Source of the DNA: Bradyrhizobium sp. JYMT SZCCT0180
GTDB lineage: Bacteria; Pseudomonadota; Alphaproteobacteria; Rhizobiales; Xanthobacteraceae
Direction: 5' to 3'
Assembly (NCBI RefSeq): GCF_018130165.1
Contig: NZ_JAFCLZ010000006.1
Span: 279,503-343,502, forward strand
DNA length: 64,000 nt
The translations under genes were made by a program, and so were the position numbers. Every line of letters starts with the position of its first letter. Within the stretch, counting starts at the first letter, position 1. Below are positions 8,557-17,286 of this stretch, piece after piece. The notes beneath the pieces are model-generated. The model did no database searches. It saw nothing but the letters and a program-made list of their open reading frames with translations, and was not told where the DNA came from.

Positions 8557-9461
8557 GCAATTCTCCACTTCGAAAAGGAGGCCGAATAGCCAGCAATGCG
8601 CGAACGAAGGCATGGACAGCCGCCCGGCTAGGCGCTGCCATCTTTTACGTAAAGCGGGACCTTGGCAAGCGCGCAACGTGTCACTTTGGATGAGCGTTTC
8701 AGCTCTTATTTTTCTTCCGCAACGCGAAATTAGTCGGTTAATTCCGATGGTCAGGCCCGAGTGAAGCGATCCGCGGACACGCCGACTACCCAGCTGCGAC
8801 CTGCGTTGCCGCGCGCACAACAGCGATCTGTATGCGATGGGTGCGACAAAACAACCCGAGGGGCAAATCATTTCTGATTTACGGAATTCGTGTCAAGCGC
8901 CGGAAAGACGGGTGCGGTGGACACTGAAAGTCACGATGAAGAACGTGGCAGAAAGCGTACGGCGAAGTCGTGTGGTCTTGGCGACCCCGTTGCTGGCGTC
9001 ACGAACACGATATTAAGTCGTAAAGCCATTGCGCAGGGAAGGCCGGGTGTTCTCCGCTGGACCTGTATGATCGTGTGCACTTTGTTTTGTGCAACCCGCA
9101 CACGGGACCGCGGTGCAGCGCGCACCCGGTCTTCCCTGCGCCCTCTGATTGGAGAGGGTAAAAAATGACGCAAAAAGCTCGGGCATCTCATGCCGCGAAA
9201 ATGTAGAACGTCGCGTCATCAGAGCGGGCGTCATCGCCCATACTGCAGAGCAATGATGACAACAGACTCCCGGGGTGGCAGTGTTGGGGGCAATAGCGGC
9301 GTATGCGGCCAGGTCCATGGTAGCTCAATATGGACTGCGCCAAGCCGCCGATGATCCGGCCCATTTGGCATCTGCCGAATAACCCAGATGGGGAGACCGC
9401 CTGACGTATCGAGACCTCTTCGCGAAAAAACAGTTTGCCTGTCGCAGCCGGAGACCGCGTC
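8557..9461. other. gene-poor region with a possible dispersed-repeat relic
   Basis: No frame in these 900 bases has coding character with a ribosome site. The part from about 9040 to 9200, with its GTGCACTTTGTTTTGTGCAA text and the CCCTGCGCCCTCTGATTGGA line, resembles a long intergenic repeat I associate with Bradyrhizobium chromosomes. This is recognition only and is weak. The promoter of the leftward membrane-protein/HlyD pair must lie near 8560-8700. Confidence 0.35.
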
Positions 9462-10805
9462 ATGATCAACCAGAACTGGTGGTTTACGACCCTGCTGATA
9501 AGGCAGTTCAAATACTGTCCTCCGCTCAACAAGGACATCAAGTGCGACGTCTTGATCGTTGGGGGAGGGTTCAGCGGGATGAGTGCCGCGGCGGAATTCC
9601 TCCAAAAGGGATTCAAAGTGGTCCTGATCGACAGGAACATTGTCGGCGGAAGCTCTTCAGGCCGCAGCGCCGGATTTTTGACTCCCGACAGCGAACTGGA
9701 ATTGCATCAGCTGGTCCGCAGGTATGGACCGGACGCGGCGCGCGAAATCTGGGCGATGCCCTGCCGGGGCATCGACCGCATCGTGCAGGCGATCAAGAAA
9801 AACAACATCGAATGCGGACTGCTACAGCAGGATTCGCTTTTCCTGGGCATCGGCAAGGGCGGCATGGAGGCCGTTGCGTCTGAGCGGGAGTGCCGCGAGA
9901 GCGTCGGATTCACGGATCAACAGGTCTATGACGAGAAAGAATTAAAGGGGGTTCTCGGCGCTGAGGGGTTCACCGCAGGAATCCGCTATACCGGCACCTA
10001 TGGCGTCAATCCGTTGGCGTGCCTGCAGGGCCTCAAGGATATTCTGATCGATAACGGCATGCAGGTGTTCGAGAGCACCGAAATGCTGCGGCTGGACGAC
10101 CACACGGCATATACCCACGGCGGCAGCATCACGGCGGACCACATCATCATTGCCGTCGACAAGCTGAAGAGTTCCCTCAGTCCGCTGGCCGGGGAAATCT
10201 TTCATGCCCAGACCTTCATGAGTGTCACCGAGCCCCTGACCGACAAGGAACTCAATGTTCTGTTCCCGGGCGGCAAGCAGATGCAATGCTGGGACTCCAA
10301 GCTTGTCTATTCCTATTTCAGATTGACGGGCGACAACCGGCTGCTGCTCGGGGGCGGCAGTCCCTTGTCGACTTTTCTCCCGTCCGCCTATAACGGACCC
10401 TTCATCATCAAGAAAGTGATCAAGGAGTTTAAGGGACGCTTCCCCCATTTGAGGGATCTATCCTTCATTCAATTCTGGCCGGGCCTCATCGACACCACCC
10501 GGGATCTGCTGCCCATCATCGTGAAGCCGCCGGGCCAGCCGCATCTGCAATTCATCCTCGGCATTGTCGGGCTACCCTGGGCGACGTTCGCCGGCAGTTT
10601 TGCCGCGCGAAATATTTTGGGCGACGCTGTTGAGGACTACGCCAAGTACTACCCGTATTTCTCAAATCGCCGTCATTTTTCGCTGCCGAGCGGATTGGCG
10701 AAGATCGTCGGGAAGCCTGTGCTTTTCTCGCTCGCCAATAGCTGGGCCAAATTCTACCAGGTGGACACCCATCGGAAGCCGGTAGCAATGAAGGATGAAT
10801 TCTAG
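9462..10805 (+). CDS. FAD-dependent amino-acid/amine oxidoreductase (DAO family)
   Basis: A 447-residue flavoprotein. The Rossmann dinucleotide motif is at residues 29-49 (DVLIVGGGFSGMSAAAEFLQ) with the second-strand acid in VVLIDRN and a GGSSSGRSAGFL loop, as in glycine oxidase, DadA and gamma-glutamylputrescine oxidase (PuuB/OrdL). The C-terminal FWPGLIDTTRDLLPII and GIVGLPWATFAGSFAARNIL segments are the flavin-closing end. I chose the ATG with GGAG eight bases upstream over an earlier in-frame TTG. The next gene starts inside the last codons of this one, suggesting coupling. Substrate not predictable; cytoplasmic, no signal peptide. Confidence 0.88.
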   Translation: MINQNWWFTTLLIRQFKYCPPLNKDIKCDVLIVGGGFSGMSAAAEFLQKGFKVVLIDRNIVGGSSSGRSAGFLTPDSELELHQLVRRYGPDAAREIWAMPCRGIDRIVQAIKKNNIECGLLQQDSLFLGIGKGGMEAVASERECRESVGFTDQQVYDEKELKGVLGAEGFTAGIRYTGTYGVNPLACLQGLKDILIDNGMQVFESTEMLRLDDHTAYTHGGSITADHIIIAVDKLKSSLSPLAGEIFHAQTFMSVTEPLTDKELNVLFPGGKQMQCWDSKLVYSYFRLTGDNRLLLGGGSPLSTFLPSAYNGPFIIKKVIKEFKGRFPHLRDLSFIQFWPGLIDTTRDLLPIIVKPPGQPHLQFILGIVGLPWATFAGSFAARNILGDAVEDYAKYYPYFSNRRHFSLPSGLAKIVGKPVLFSLANSWAKFYQVDTHRKPVAMKDEF

Positions 10806-11928
10806 CAAGCTGTCACAAGGAATGCAGCATACTCCATGGGATGTCCGTTTGAACGAAGACCACAAAATCGATTTCGAACGGCTCAATTCGACAATCATTG
10901 GATTGGCAATTCGACTGGCGTTCTTGGGCGCCATTCTCTTTTTGGCATTATCGATCGTTCGTCCGTTTCTGGAGACCATCGCCTGGAGCGTCGTATTGGC
11001 GGTGGCGCTGTATCCGTTTTTCGATTGGATGGCGAATGGCCTCGGTGGGCGCCGGAAATTGGCAGCGGCACTCATCACGATCCTGCTTCTCTTGATCGTA
11101 TTCGGGCCTGTAACCTGGCTTGGTTTGGATTTGGTCGAAGTTCCGCGCATGATTTACGCGCGCCTTGACTCCGGAGCGATATCCGTTCCTCCACCGGATG
11201 AGACCGTCAAAAAATGGCCCTTGATCGGCGAGCCGGTGTTTCAATTCTGGGAGCTGGCATCAACCAATCTGACCGGCGCGCTTGCTAAAATCGCACCTCA
11301 TCTCAAGCCGATTGGGGGCACCCTGCTTGGTGCAGCCGGGAGCGTGGGAGCCGCCATCCTTCAATTTCTGGCCGCCGTAATCGTAGCCGGATTTCTGCTT
11401 TCACCGGGTCCGATGCTGGTGGAAGCCGTTGCCGTTTTTTTGCATCGGCGTGTCTCGCAACGCGGCCGCGAATTCATGCAACTGGCCGGCGCAACCATTC
11501 GGAACGTGTCCCAGGGGGTTATCGGTGTTTCGCTGCTGCAGGCGCTGCTCGCGGGCATCGGACTCATGGCGGTAGGGACGCCCGGCGCAAGCCTGATTGC
11601 GTTCGGCGTTCTCATTCTGGGGATCATTCAAATTGGCCCAACCGTGATTTTAGTTCCGGTCGTGATCTGGGCGTGGATGACAAAGGAGACAGCTACGGCG
11701 CTGATCTTTACGGCCTATATCGTGCCCGTAAATCTGATCGATAATGTCCTCAGGCCGATCATATTCGCCCGTGGTTTGAAGACGCCGATGCTGGTGATCA
11801 TTGTCGGCGTCATTGGAGGGACTCTGTCGAATGGCATCATCGGTCTTTTCGTTGGTCCGATCGTGCTGGCCGTCGTCTGGGATTTGCTGGTTGCTTTTGT
11901 TCGAGACGGCGATGCCAAGTCAGCCTAG
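10795..11928 (+). CDS. AI-2E family transporter (PerM/TqsA type)
   Basis: A 377-residue polytopic membrane protein with about seven to eight membrane segments. The family pattern is clear: an early pair of helices (LAFLGAILFLALSIVRPF, TIAWSVVLAVALYPFF), a central soluble loop after RMIYARLD, and the C-terminal block IQIGPTVILVPVVIWAWMTK...NLIDNVLRPIIFARGLKTP...GGTLSNGIIGLFVGPIVLAV. The family exports diverse solutes; E. coli TqsA affects AI-2 export. The start at 10795 overlaps the oxidoreductase gene by eleven bases but has a poor ribosome site; the ATG at 10822 is an alternative. Function here is unknown beyond the family. Confidence 0.88.
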   Translation: MNSSKLSQGMQHTPWDVRLNEDHKIDFERLNSTIIGLAIRLAFLGAILFLALSIVRPFLETIAWSVVLAVALYPFFDWMANGLGGRRKLAAALITILLLLIVFGPVTWLGLDLVEVPRMIYARLDSGAISVPPPDETVKKWPLIGEPVFQFWELASTNLTGALAKIAPHLKPIGGTLLGAAGSVGAAILQFLAAVIVAGFLLSPGPMLVEAVAVFLHRRVSQRGREFMQLAGATIRNVSQGVIGVSLLQALLAGIGLMAVGTPGASLIAFGVLILGIIQIGPTVILVPVVIWAWMTKETATALIFTAYIVPVNLIDNVLRPIIFARGLKTPMLVIIVGVIGGTLSNGIIGLFVGPIVLAVVWDLLVAFVRDGDAKSA

Positions 11929-12015
11929 CTCATTTGTCCATCAAGGTACCCGAAGGCAGGCGGGCACCGGTCGCGCAGGGAACACAGACTTGCCACTGCA
12001 GGGGGAGGTCCGATC

Positions 12016-13184
12016 ATGGGTACCGAGCCGAGTCCGGAAGCCAAACAATTTCGGGTCGAACGTTCGCGCTTTGAGCAAACCGTTCTGTTGCTGCAGGGCG
12101 GAGGTGCACTCGGTTCGTATCAGGCCGGCGTCTACCAGGCGCTCGCTGAGGCCAATTTACATCCGGACTGGGTTGCCGGCATTTCGATTGGTGCGGTGAA
12201 TGCGGCGTTGATTGCCGGGAATCCGGCAGAGAAGCGCGTCGAAGGACTGCGGGAGTTCTGGGAGGCCGTGAGCACGCCGCCGCTGGGCGTGCCTTATCTC
12301 AAATCGGTCCACATCAAAGACGATTTCACCCATCGCCTGGTCAATCAAACCCGGGCGCTCGGCATCATGATGTTCGGCGCGCCACACTTCTTCACGCCCC
12401 GTCCGCTCTCGCCGGTGTTCTGGCCGTCGCCAGATGCCGACCAACTCAGTTTCTATGACGTCGCTCCGCTGAAGGCGACGCTCGAGCGCCTAGTGGATTT
12501 TGACCGGCTCCACGCCGGCGCCATGCGCTTCAGCGTCGGCGCGGTGAACGTCAAGACCGCGAATTTCGCCTATTTCGACACCACGACCCATCGTATCGGT
12601 CCCGCGCACATCATCGGCAGCGGTTCGCTGCCGCCCGGCTTCCCGGCTACCGAGATCGCGGCGAGTACTATTGAGATGGTGGGCTCGTTTCCAACACGCC
12701 GCTGCAGTGGGTTCTCGACAGTCGGCCGCGGGGCTGGACACGCTGGCCTTCCAGATCGATCTGTGGAGCGCGCACGGCAAGTTGCCGCGCAATCTCGGCC
12801 AAGCCGACGTGCGGCAGAAGGAAATCCAGTTCTCCAGCCGCACGCGTGCGGCGACCGATCAGTACAAGCGGGCGCAGAAGCTCCGCATCGCCTTCCCAGT
12901 CTGCTCCCGCCGAACTGCTGGATCGTCCGAGGTGAAAATGCTTGCAGCGGAGGCTGACGAAAAGGTCTGCAATATCGTGCAACTGATCTACAACACCCAA
13001 AACTACGAGGGCATTGTGAACCCTTCCTTCTTGGGTTCTAACGCGCCGTCGATCGCCGCTTTGCGTCCCGATTGGCGACTCCCTGCACGCTCCCAGCATC
13101 ATGGGCCGGATCTATCAGGGCTTAACGTCAGCTACAAGGTTGCGCAGGATCTGGCCTGTCCGAAGTGCGCAGGTCCTCGGGGAT
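12016..13184 (+). pseudogene. patatin-like phospholipase gene with several lesions
   Basis: The first ~215 codons read as a DUF3734-type patatin: the oxyanion-hole stretch LLQGGGALGSYQAGVYQAL and the nucleophile elbow GISIG with Ser57. Downstream the homologous text moves between frames. Around 12655 one base is missing; the frame that then reads GEYY stop DGGLVSNTPLQWVLDSRP has a TGA where Trp is expected; two or so extra bases near 12733 shift to LAFQIDLWSAHGKLPRNL and QKEIQFSSRTRAATDQYKRA; another frame change occurs near 12890-12925 before EVKMLAAEADEKVCNIVQLI. After NYEGI the sequence is degraded. The catalytic Asp lies beyond the first lesion, so no active enzyme is expected. Confidence 0.85.
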
Positions 13185-13423
13185 GAGTGATGAGTAGGGG
13201 CTGGTAGGTTCAATGTGAGCACCGAGCGGTGCTCGTCGACGACTGCAAGCCTTCGTATCGCTGGAATTGCGAATCCGGTCCAGGCAAACAAATCCGAGCC
13301 GGCCGGGGACGCCAGGAAAGTCGGCTCCGCCTCATCACCGATACGGAACAGAAACGGCCCCAGACTCGGGATTAGGACGCTGAGGCCGTTTCCATATGTC
13401 CGGTATCCTCCAGACGGACGTTC

Positions 13424-13448
13424 AACGCCGCTCATTGCCACTTGTTCC
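13424..13448 (-). promoter_or_regulatory. EcfG-type promoter candidate, leftward
   Basis: On the minus strand GGAAC is followed after exactly 17 bases by GTT. This matches the general-stress sigma factor EcfG consensus of alphaproteobacteria (GGAAC, 16-17 bases, cGTT). It shares the text GGAACAAGTGGCAATG with the candidate at 15280-15304. No clear leftward gene follows. Confidence 0.45.
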
Positions 13449-13452
13449 CGCT

Positions 13453-13477
13453 GGAACTTAACAGGGTTGTCGCGGTT
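13453..13477 (+). promoter_or_regulatory. EcfG-type promoter candidate upstream of small protein gene
   Basis: GGAAC at 13453-13457 and GTT at 13475-13477 are separated by 17 bases, ending 32 bases before the start of the 102-residue gene. The -35 is back to back with the leftward site, forming GTTCCCGCTGGAAC. Confidence 0.5.
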
Positions 13478-13509
13478 GTGTGCAGGACAGGGCAACAGCG
13501 TGGGCGCGG

Positions 13510-13818
13510 ATGATGAAATGGATGCTCGTGGTCCTGGTCGGCGGCATCACCCCCGTGAATACAAACCTGGTGTTTGAAAAGTTCTCCGAGTGTCTCGCCG
13601 CGGAAGAACAGATGCGCAAGCACTATGCTGATGCATTCGAGGCCTGGGACCGCGGAGCTGCCGTCACCTTCGAGCGTCGACGCGAGTACGCCAGAGCACG
13701 CGATTTGCAAGCCAAGCGGCTGCTGAGCAACGTGGGCACGTGTGTGCCCCACGGAACAGGCGATTCCCAGCCGGCGCCGCCACCAACGTCGGCGCCTCCG
13801 GCCAGCCCCCGAAGTTAG
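13510..13818 (+). CDS. small conserved protein with N-terminal hydrophobic segment, 102 aa
   Basis: The protein starts MMKWMLVVLVGGITPVNTNL, a short hydrophobic stretch, followed by a charged helical region with two cysteines (FSECLAAEEQM and VGTCVPH) and a Pro/Ala/Ser-rich tail. I recognise the layout (hydrophobic start, one Cys in SECLAAE, one in GTCVPH) from a family of Bradyrhizobium small proteins that probably function in the periplasm, perhaps with a disulfide. The start is uncertain by one codon (tandem ATG) because no clear ribosome site is present. A GGAAC-N17-GTT promoter candidate ends 32 bases upstream. Confidence 0.65.
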   Translation: MMKWMLVVLVGGITPVNTNLVFEKFSECLAAEEQMRKHYADAFEAWDRGAAVTFERRREYARARDLQAKRLLSNVGTCVPHGTGDSQPAPPPTSAPPASPRS

Positions 13819-13906
13819 CGTTTGTCGTCATCCGGATAGGATCCGGAGAAAATGACGTTGCGCGCAGCGGCGGAAGTCCCCCGGCTGTGATCATCGTCAA
13901 GAGAAA

Positions 13907-13935
13907 GAGGGGGCCCAGGATGGGGCCCCCAATAT
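13907..13935 (-). terminator. terminator of the PRC-barrel gene
   Basis: Eight-base arms GGGGGCCC (13907-13914) and GGGCCCCC (13921-13928) with a six-base loop. Read on the minus strand the hairpin follows the PRC-barrel stop and leads into a T/C-rich TCTTTCTCTTG stretch. Confidence 0.75.
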
Positions 13936-13940
13936 CGAGC

Positions 13941-14477
13941 TTAGTTGTAATCCGAATATTTGAACTGCGGCATCGCCTTGAGCTGCTCCTTGGTGCCGCT
14001 CATCACGGCATGATCGGGTACCCAATCATTGGCGCCGGCCGTGCGCGCGGGGGCGGGAGCCGTGGCCGCGCCGGTAGTGCTATCACGCGTCGTCGCCGGT
14101 GCGGTTGTCGTCGCCGGAGCAGTTGAAGCGGTCCGGGCGGGCTCTTCCAGGAACTTCAACTTGTCCATGGAAACGGCGATGTCGTGCTCGCCCATTCCCA
14201 GGAAGCCGCCGACGCCGATAACGACAGCGGCGACCTTGCCGGTTTTGTCCAGGATGATTTCGTTGACATCACCCAGCTTCTCATTGGCTTCATTGTAGAC
14301 GTCGAGGCCCATGAGCTTCGACGCGCGCCAGTTTCCCTTGAGCATCATCTTGTTGGAAGCTGCCGGGCTGGTGGTCGCGGCCGGGGCAGCGCGATCAGCG
14401 GGCTGGGCGGTCTGGGCATAGGCCGGAGCGCTAACTACGGCAACGCTCAAGAGAGCGGCAGTGACGAGAGTCTTCAT
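13941..14477 (-). CDS. secreted PRC-barrel domain protein
   Basis: A 178-residue protein with a classical signal peptide (MKTLVTAALLSVAVVSAPAYAQ, cut after AYA). A PRC-barrel follows at about residues 43-115: WRASKLMGLDVYNEANEKLG, DVNEIILDKTGKVAAVVIGV and GMGEHDIAVSMDKLKF. The C-terminal part is a low-complexity Ala/Thr/Pro linker. PRC-barrel proteins of this secreted type are common in rhizobia and often belong to the general stress regulon; the exact function is unknown. A GGAAC-N17-GTT site lies 33 bases upstream of the ATG and a strong hairpin terminator lies just downstream, so it is a monocistronic unit. Confidence 0.88.
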   Translation of the reverse strand: MKTLVTAALLSVAVVSAPAYAQTAQPADRAAPAATTSPAASNKMMLKGNWRASKLMGLDVYNEANEKLGDVNEIILDKTGKVAAVVIGVGGFLGMGEHDIAVSMDKLKFLEEPARTASTAPATTTAPATTRDSTTGAATAPAPARTAGANDWVPDHAVMSGTKEQLKAMPQFKYSDYN

Positions 14478-14509
14478 TACATCCTCCAGTGTTTAAACAG
14501 TGCTTGGAG

Positions 14510-14534
14510 AACAGAACAGAAGATCAAATGTTCC
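14510..14534 (-). promoter_or_regulatory. EcfG-type promoter of the PRC-barrel gene
   Basis: Minus-strand GGAAC (14530-14534) and GTT (14510-14512) have 17 bases between them, and the site ends 33 bases before the PRC-barrel start. This is the spacing expected of the alphaproteobacterial general-stress sigma factor. Confidence 0.6.
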
Positions 14535-14875
14535 AGAGGAAGCCGACAGCCGCTGTACACGACGTGGCGGGACGGTCACGGCACAGCCGCTTGCGCACTA
14601 GACCGGGAACAGGTGGCAATAGGGAAACTTGGTCCCTTTGGTAGGCAGTTTTTTTCCTTGCTCGGCATCTTTGATTTGCGGTGGTTCATTCAACATCAGT
14701 GGCCGCGGAACGATTGGTACTCGCACTCGCTTGCGTTCGTTATCAACCGATGGAATGGCAGCATAAGCGTGCAGCTTTAGTCTGATCCGAACGCCAGGAA
14801 CTTATCCTCACTTCCTCGCTTTTCCCTGCACGGTATCGTTCAGGCCTCTGACCTGCAGGCCGCAGGACGTCGACG
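14535..14875. other. intergenic region with a GGAAC-containing repeat text
   Basis: No gene seen. At 14606-14620 the text GGAACAGGTGGCAAT recalls the GGAACAAGTGGCAAT found at the leftward promoter candidates near 13440 and 15300, but here the -10 position reads CTT instead of GTT. It may be a weak or decayed promoter for the 80-residue gene downstream. Confidence 0.35.
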
Positions 14876-15118
14876 ATGGAGAGCACTTTAGTCAGGCGCG
14901 ACCAGTTCAATGTCACTCCGCAAGGCATCGTCCATAAGCCGACCGACGCAGCCTTCACGCCATACCCGGGCGATCCCTTTTCGGGAATCGAACGATCAGG
15001 TCAACTCGCAAACAAGCATCCGAGTGGAAGCGGCTTCAGGGCTGAGGACGTAAGGCGGATGATGCGCGAGCTTTGGGCTGAATACGTCACGAGCAATCCG
15101 CAACTGTTTAACCTGTGA
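14876..15118 (+). CDS. small conserved protein, 80 aa
   Basis: The core RDQFNVTPQGIVHKPTDAAF, TPYPGDP and the C-terminal DVRRMMRELWAEYVTSNPQL match a family of short Bradyrhizobium proteins that I recognise but cannot name. There is no signal peptide; the C-terminal half is helical. The ribosome site is weak (GACGACG before ATGGA). It sits among stress-type genes, between the PRC-barrel gene and another small conserved gene, which makes a stress role a reasonable guess but no more. Confidence 0.75.
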   Translation: MESTLVRRDQFNVTPQGIVHKPTDAAFTPYPGDPFSGIERSGQLANKHPSGSGFRAEDVRRMMRELWAEYVTSNPQLFNL

Positions 15119-15526
15119 GGCGTCCGCGGGCCGGACGGGATCGAGGTCGTCAAGGCGGGGCTCACGGCATCGCGCGTCGCTGCCGCAGCGAGGTCCCAAA
15201 AAGAACGGCCTCAACGCACGGGGGGAAGCGCGCTGAAGCCGTTTAGGGGTCCTATGTCCGTGTCCATCAGACGCGGGATAACTTCAGGCATTGCCACTTG
15301 TTCCCGGAGACGGTCGGAAAAATCTGCAGCATCCTGGTGAGCCGAAGCAGCATTTTCAGCCGCTTGAGCCATTCCTGTAAAGTTTCGCGCCCGGCACAAA
15401 ATATAAAACTGGCGATCCCCCGTACCGAGGCGCACGATCAACGTTCACAGCCCGTCTTGCGGCTTTCATTTGTGACGAGGACGCCTGGTAGCGCTCCCGC
15501 CTTCCTCCGATGGAAAGGAGTGCGTC
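15119..15526. other. intergenic region with a leftward promoter candidate
   Basis: No convincing gene. It contains the GGAAC-N17-GTT site at 15280-15304 on the minus strand; the frames leftward of it have no recognisable product. Confidence 0.35.
15280..15304 (-). promoter_or_regulatory. EcfG-type promoter candidate, leftward
   Basis: Minus-strand GGAAC and GTT are separated by 17 bases, sharing GGAACAAGTGGCAATG with the site at 13424-13448. No gene with clear coding character follows, so it could drive a small RNA or be a relic. Confidence 0.4.
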
Positions 15527-15751
15527 ATGAAAACAGGGCGTCGTTTCAAACTCTCAAAATCACCAACAGAGCGCCTTCTCGAAGAAGCGCAAAATCTGCG
15601 CGACGAGGCGAAGCTCCTGCCTCATGGACCGCTCCGCGACGCGGCCCTGAGAAAGGCGCGGCAGACCGAAGCGGCGGCCCATATGGACGCCTGGCTCAAC
15701 TCGCCCGGCCTGCAGCCGCCGAAGAAGGACGATATCCCGGGACCGAACTGA
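15527..15751 (+). CDS. small conserved basic protein, 74 aa
   Basis: A good AAGGAG ribosome site lies six bases before the ATG. The protein begins MKTGRRFKLSKSPTERLLEE and continues with a charged helix (AQNLRDEAKLLPHGPLRDAA, LRKARQTEAAAHMDAWL) ending in a proline-rich tail. The helix pattern resembles the 55-residue protein at 608-775 (a short helix-loop-helix with E/R/K repeats). I recognise it as a widespread conserved hypothetical of Bradyrhizobium; no function known. Cytoplasmic. Confidence 0.75.
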   Translation: MKTGRRFKLSKSPTERLLEEAQNLRDEAKLLPHGPLRDAALRKARQTEAAAHMDAWLNSPGLQPPKKDDIPGPN

Positions 15752-16239
15752 TTTTGGAAACAGCCTGACTGGCGAAGTCGCCCAGGACGATCGCTTGCGT
15801 GCGGCGTGCATGTTCCAGCTGGTCGGCAAAGCGACGGACAGCATCGTTTCAGGCCTGCTGCCGATCCGAATTGCTAGGCCGCCTTGTTTGGCAGCGACTT
15901 CGAAGTGCCGGTTCCGATTGTTCGCCCACCATGCAATCAACTTGTTCTTCGCAACGCGTTGCTAACCCTGACTTGAGCCCGCCGGAGATCTCACCCGGCG
16001 GGTTTTTCATTGGCGGTTTCCGACGAGGTGCTCGAGCCGCTGCGCGAACAGACATCCGGGTAGATAGAGGGCGGATTCGTCGTTCGCGCTCATCGGGGCG
16101 ATGATATCTGTTCAATCAGTGCCGGTCTAAGACTGAGATGGGGGCGCTGAAGCAGCTTGAGGGCAGGGGACTGTGCACCAGCCCGCCGTCGCTGCTTCGC
16201 AGATGTGGCCTGCCACCCGAAGCCCGTCAGGGCGAAGGG
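15752..16239. other. intergenic region between small gene and tRNA-Ser
   Basis: No gene seen. It holds one clear rightward terminator at 15978-16007, more than 200 bases beyond the upstream gene, so a separate short transcript is possible. Confidence 0.4.
15978..16007 (+). terminator. strong rightward intrinsic terminator
   Basis: Arms CCCGCCGG and CCGGCGGG with a nine-base loop are followed by TTTTT. It would end rightward transcription from the small-gene side. Confidence 0.85.
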
Positions 16240-16333
16240 TGGCGGAGCCGGAGGGATTCGAACCCTCGATAGGGCTTTACAACCCTATAACGGTTTAGCA
16301 AACCGCCGCCTTCAGCCACTCGGCCACAGCTCC
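16240..16333 (-). tRNA. tRNA-Ser (anticodon GCT)
   Basis: On the minus strand the seven-base acceptor stem GGAGCTG/CGGCTCC, the D-arm GCCGAGTGGCTGAAGGC, an anticodon stem-loop with TTGCTAA (anticodon GCT, reading AGC/AGT), a long variable arm TATAGGGTTGTAAAGCCCTA typical of serine tRNAs, the T-arm GAGGGTTCGAATCCCTC and an encoded CCA are all present. Confidence 0.96.
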
Positions 16334-17286
16334 GTAGGGGCGGATATGCCCGACGCGGGGGCGGGCCGCAAGCGGCAGATTCAGGTTACGCCGGTGCCAT
16401 TTAGCGACGCTGCCGCGTCCCGGCACGGCTGGTACGCCAATTCGCATCTTGCGGCGCCGGTTTGAGAGCCTTCCTTGCGGCTTCGGAATCCCCCGGGCGG
16501 CCAGGTGGTCAGGCGGCCTCCATATAATAAAGCCGGCTTTGGGATCATTTCCCGCGTGTGCCGGCTTTGACGTCTTCAAGGTGCGGGATTCGCTCGTTCA
16601 GGCGACGCGCTGTCGTCGATTCGGCGCCAACTACTGCGGATTCGGATGAGACGGGTTGCCCACAAAGGCAAAGGCGCGTTTCGGGCGCCAGTAATAGCGA
16701 CTCTTGCAATCCTGGGGCGGTTCCGCAGAGCCGTTCGGGCCCTGAGCCTTTATATGCGGCGATTGATATATGGCGGCGAACGGGCATTGCGGCGGTCGTT
16801 TCGCCGATCCCCATTTCACCATGAGTGTGACGGTCTGACGGGGATTCGGTGATTTTGGGCACTCGATTCGACGCCGCAACACGTCCGAAGAGGGAAAACC
16901 GCCCGTCGGCCGGTCGTCAGCGACAATGCGGGAGGCAAATGGAACTTTCAAAAAATGTCTATTTGAAACAATTAGTTATGGAGAAATCCCGATCACGTCC
17001 GCGTGTTATTTGTGCAACACCCTTTGGAAAAGGCGCTGAGTCATGCGTCGGGAAGCGGTTCCTTTGTTGCGTGTGCAGAAGTCCTCGGTAATTGTGATCT
17101 CGCGACGGAGGGGGGCATCCCGAGGTCGTCCCGTTAGGTGGTTCGCTTAAGTCCCTCGCGTTAAGCGGGAGTGGTCCGAAGGCGCGAAGCGACTAAGCGG
17201 GTTTCATGGGATTAAGGGAACCAACCTTAGGGTGTTTGCACCCGGCGGATCCGGAACCTTCCCTACAGAGCAACTTGGAGGTTATC
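16334..17286. other. long leader and intergenic region before porin 1
   Basis: No gene with a ribosome site and coding character. The A/T-rich patch at 16940-16990 is the most likely promoter area for porin 1. A 15-base text GATCTCGCGACGGAG at 17096-17110 recurs at 23731-23745, upstream of the second porin. The 17100-17280 stretch contains short inverted segments around GTTAAGCGGGA and may be a structured leader. Confidence 0.4.

Noticed and set aside
8990..9250. A copy of a long Bradyrhizobium intergenic repeat
   Set aside because: The resemblance is from memory and too degenerate to assign ends, so it is mentioned only in the region note.
15211..15441. Leftward 76-codon frame under the promoter candidate at 15280
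   Set aside because: The promoter lies inside the frame and no ribosome site or family is visible.
16631..16822. Leftward 63-codon frame with a CPFAAIYQSP/YYWRPKRAF text
   Set aside because: The text looks somewhat protein-like, but there is no ribosome site and I recognise no family.
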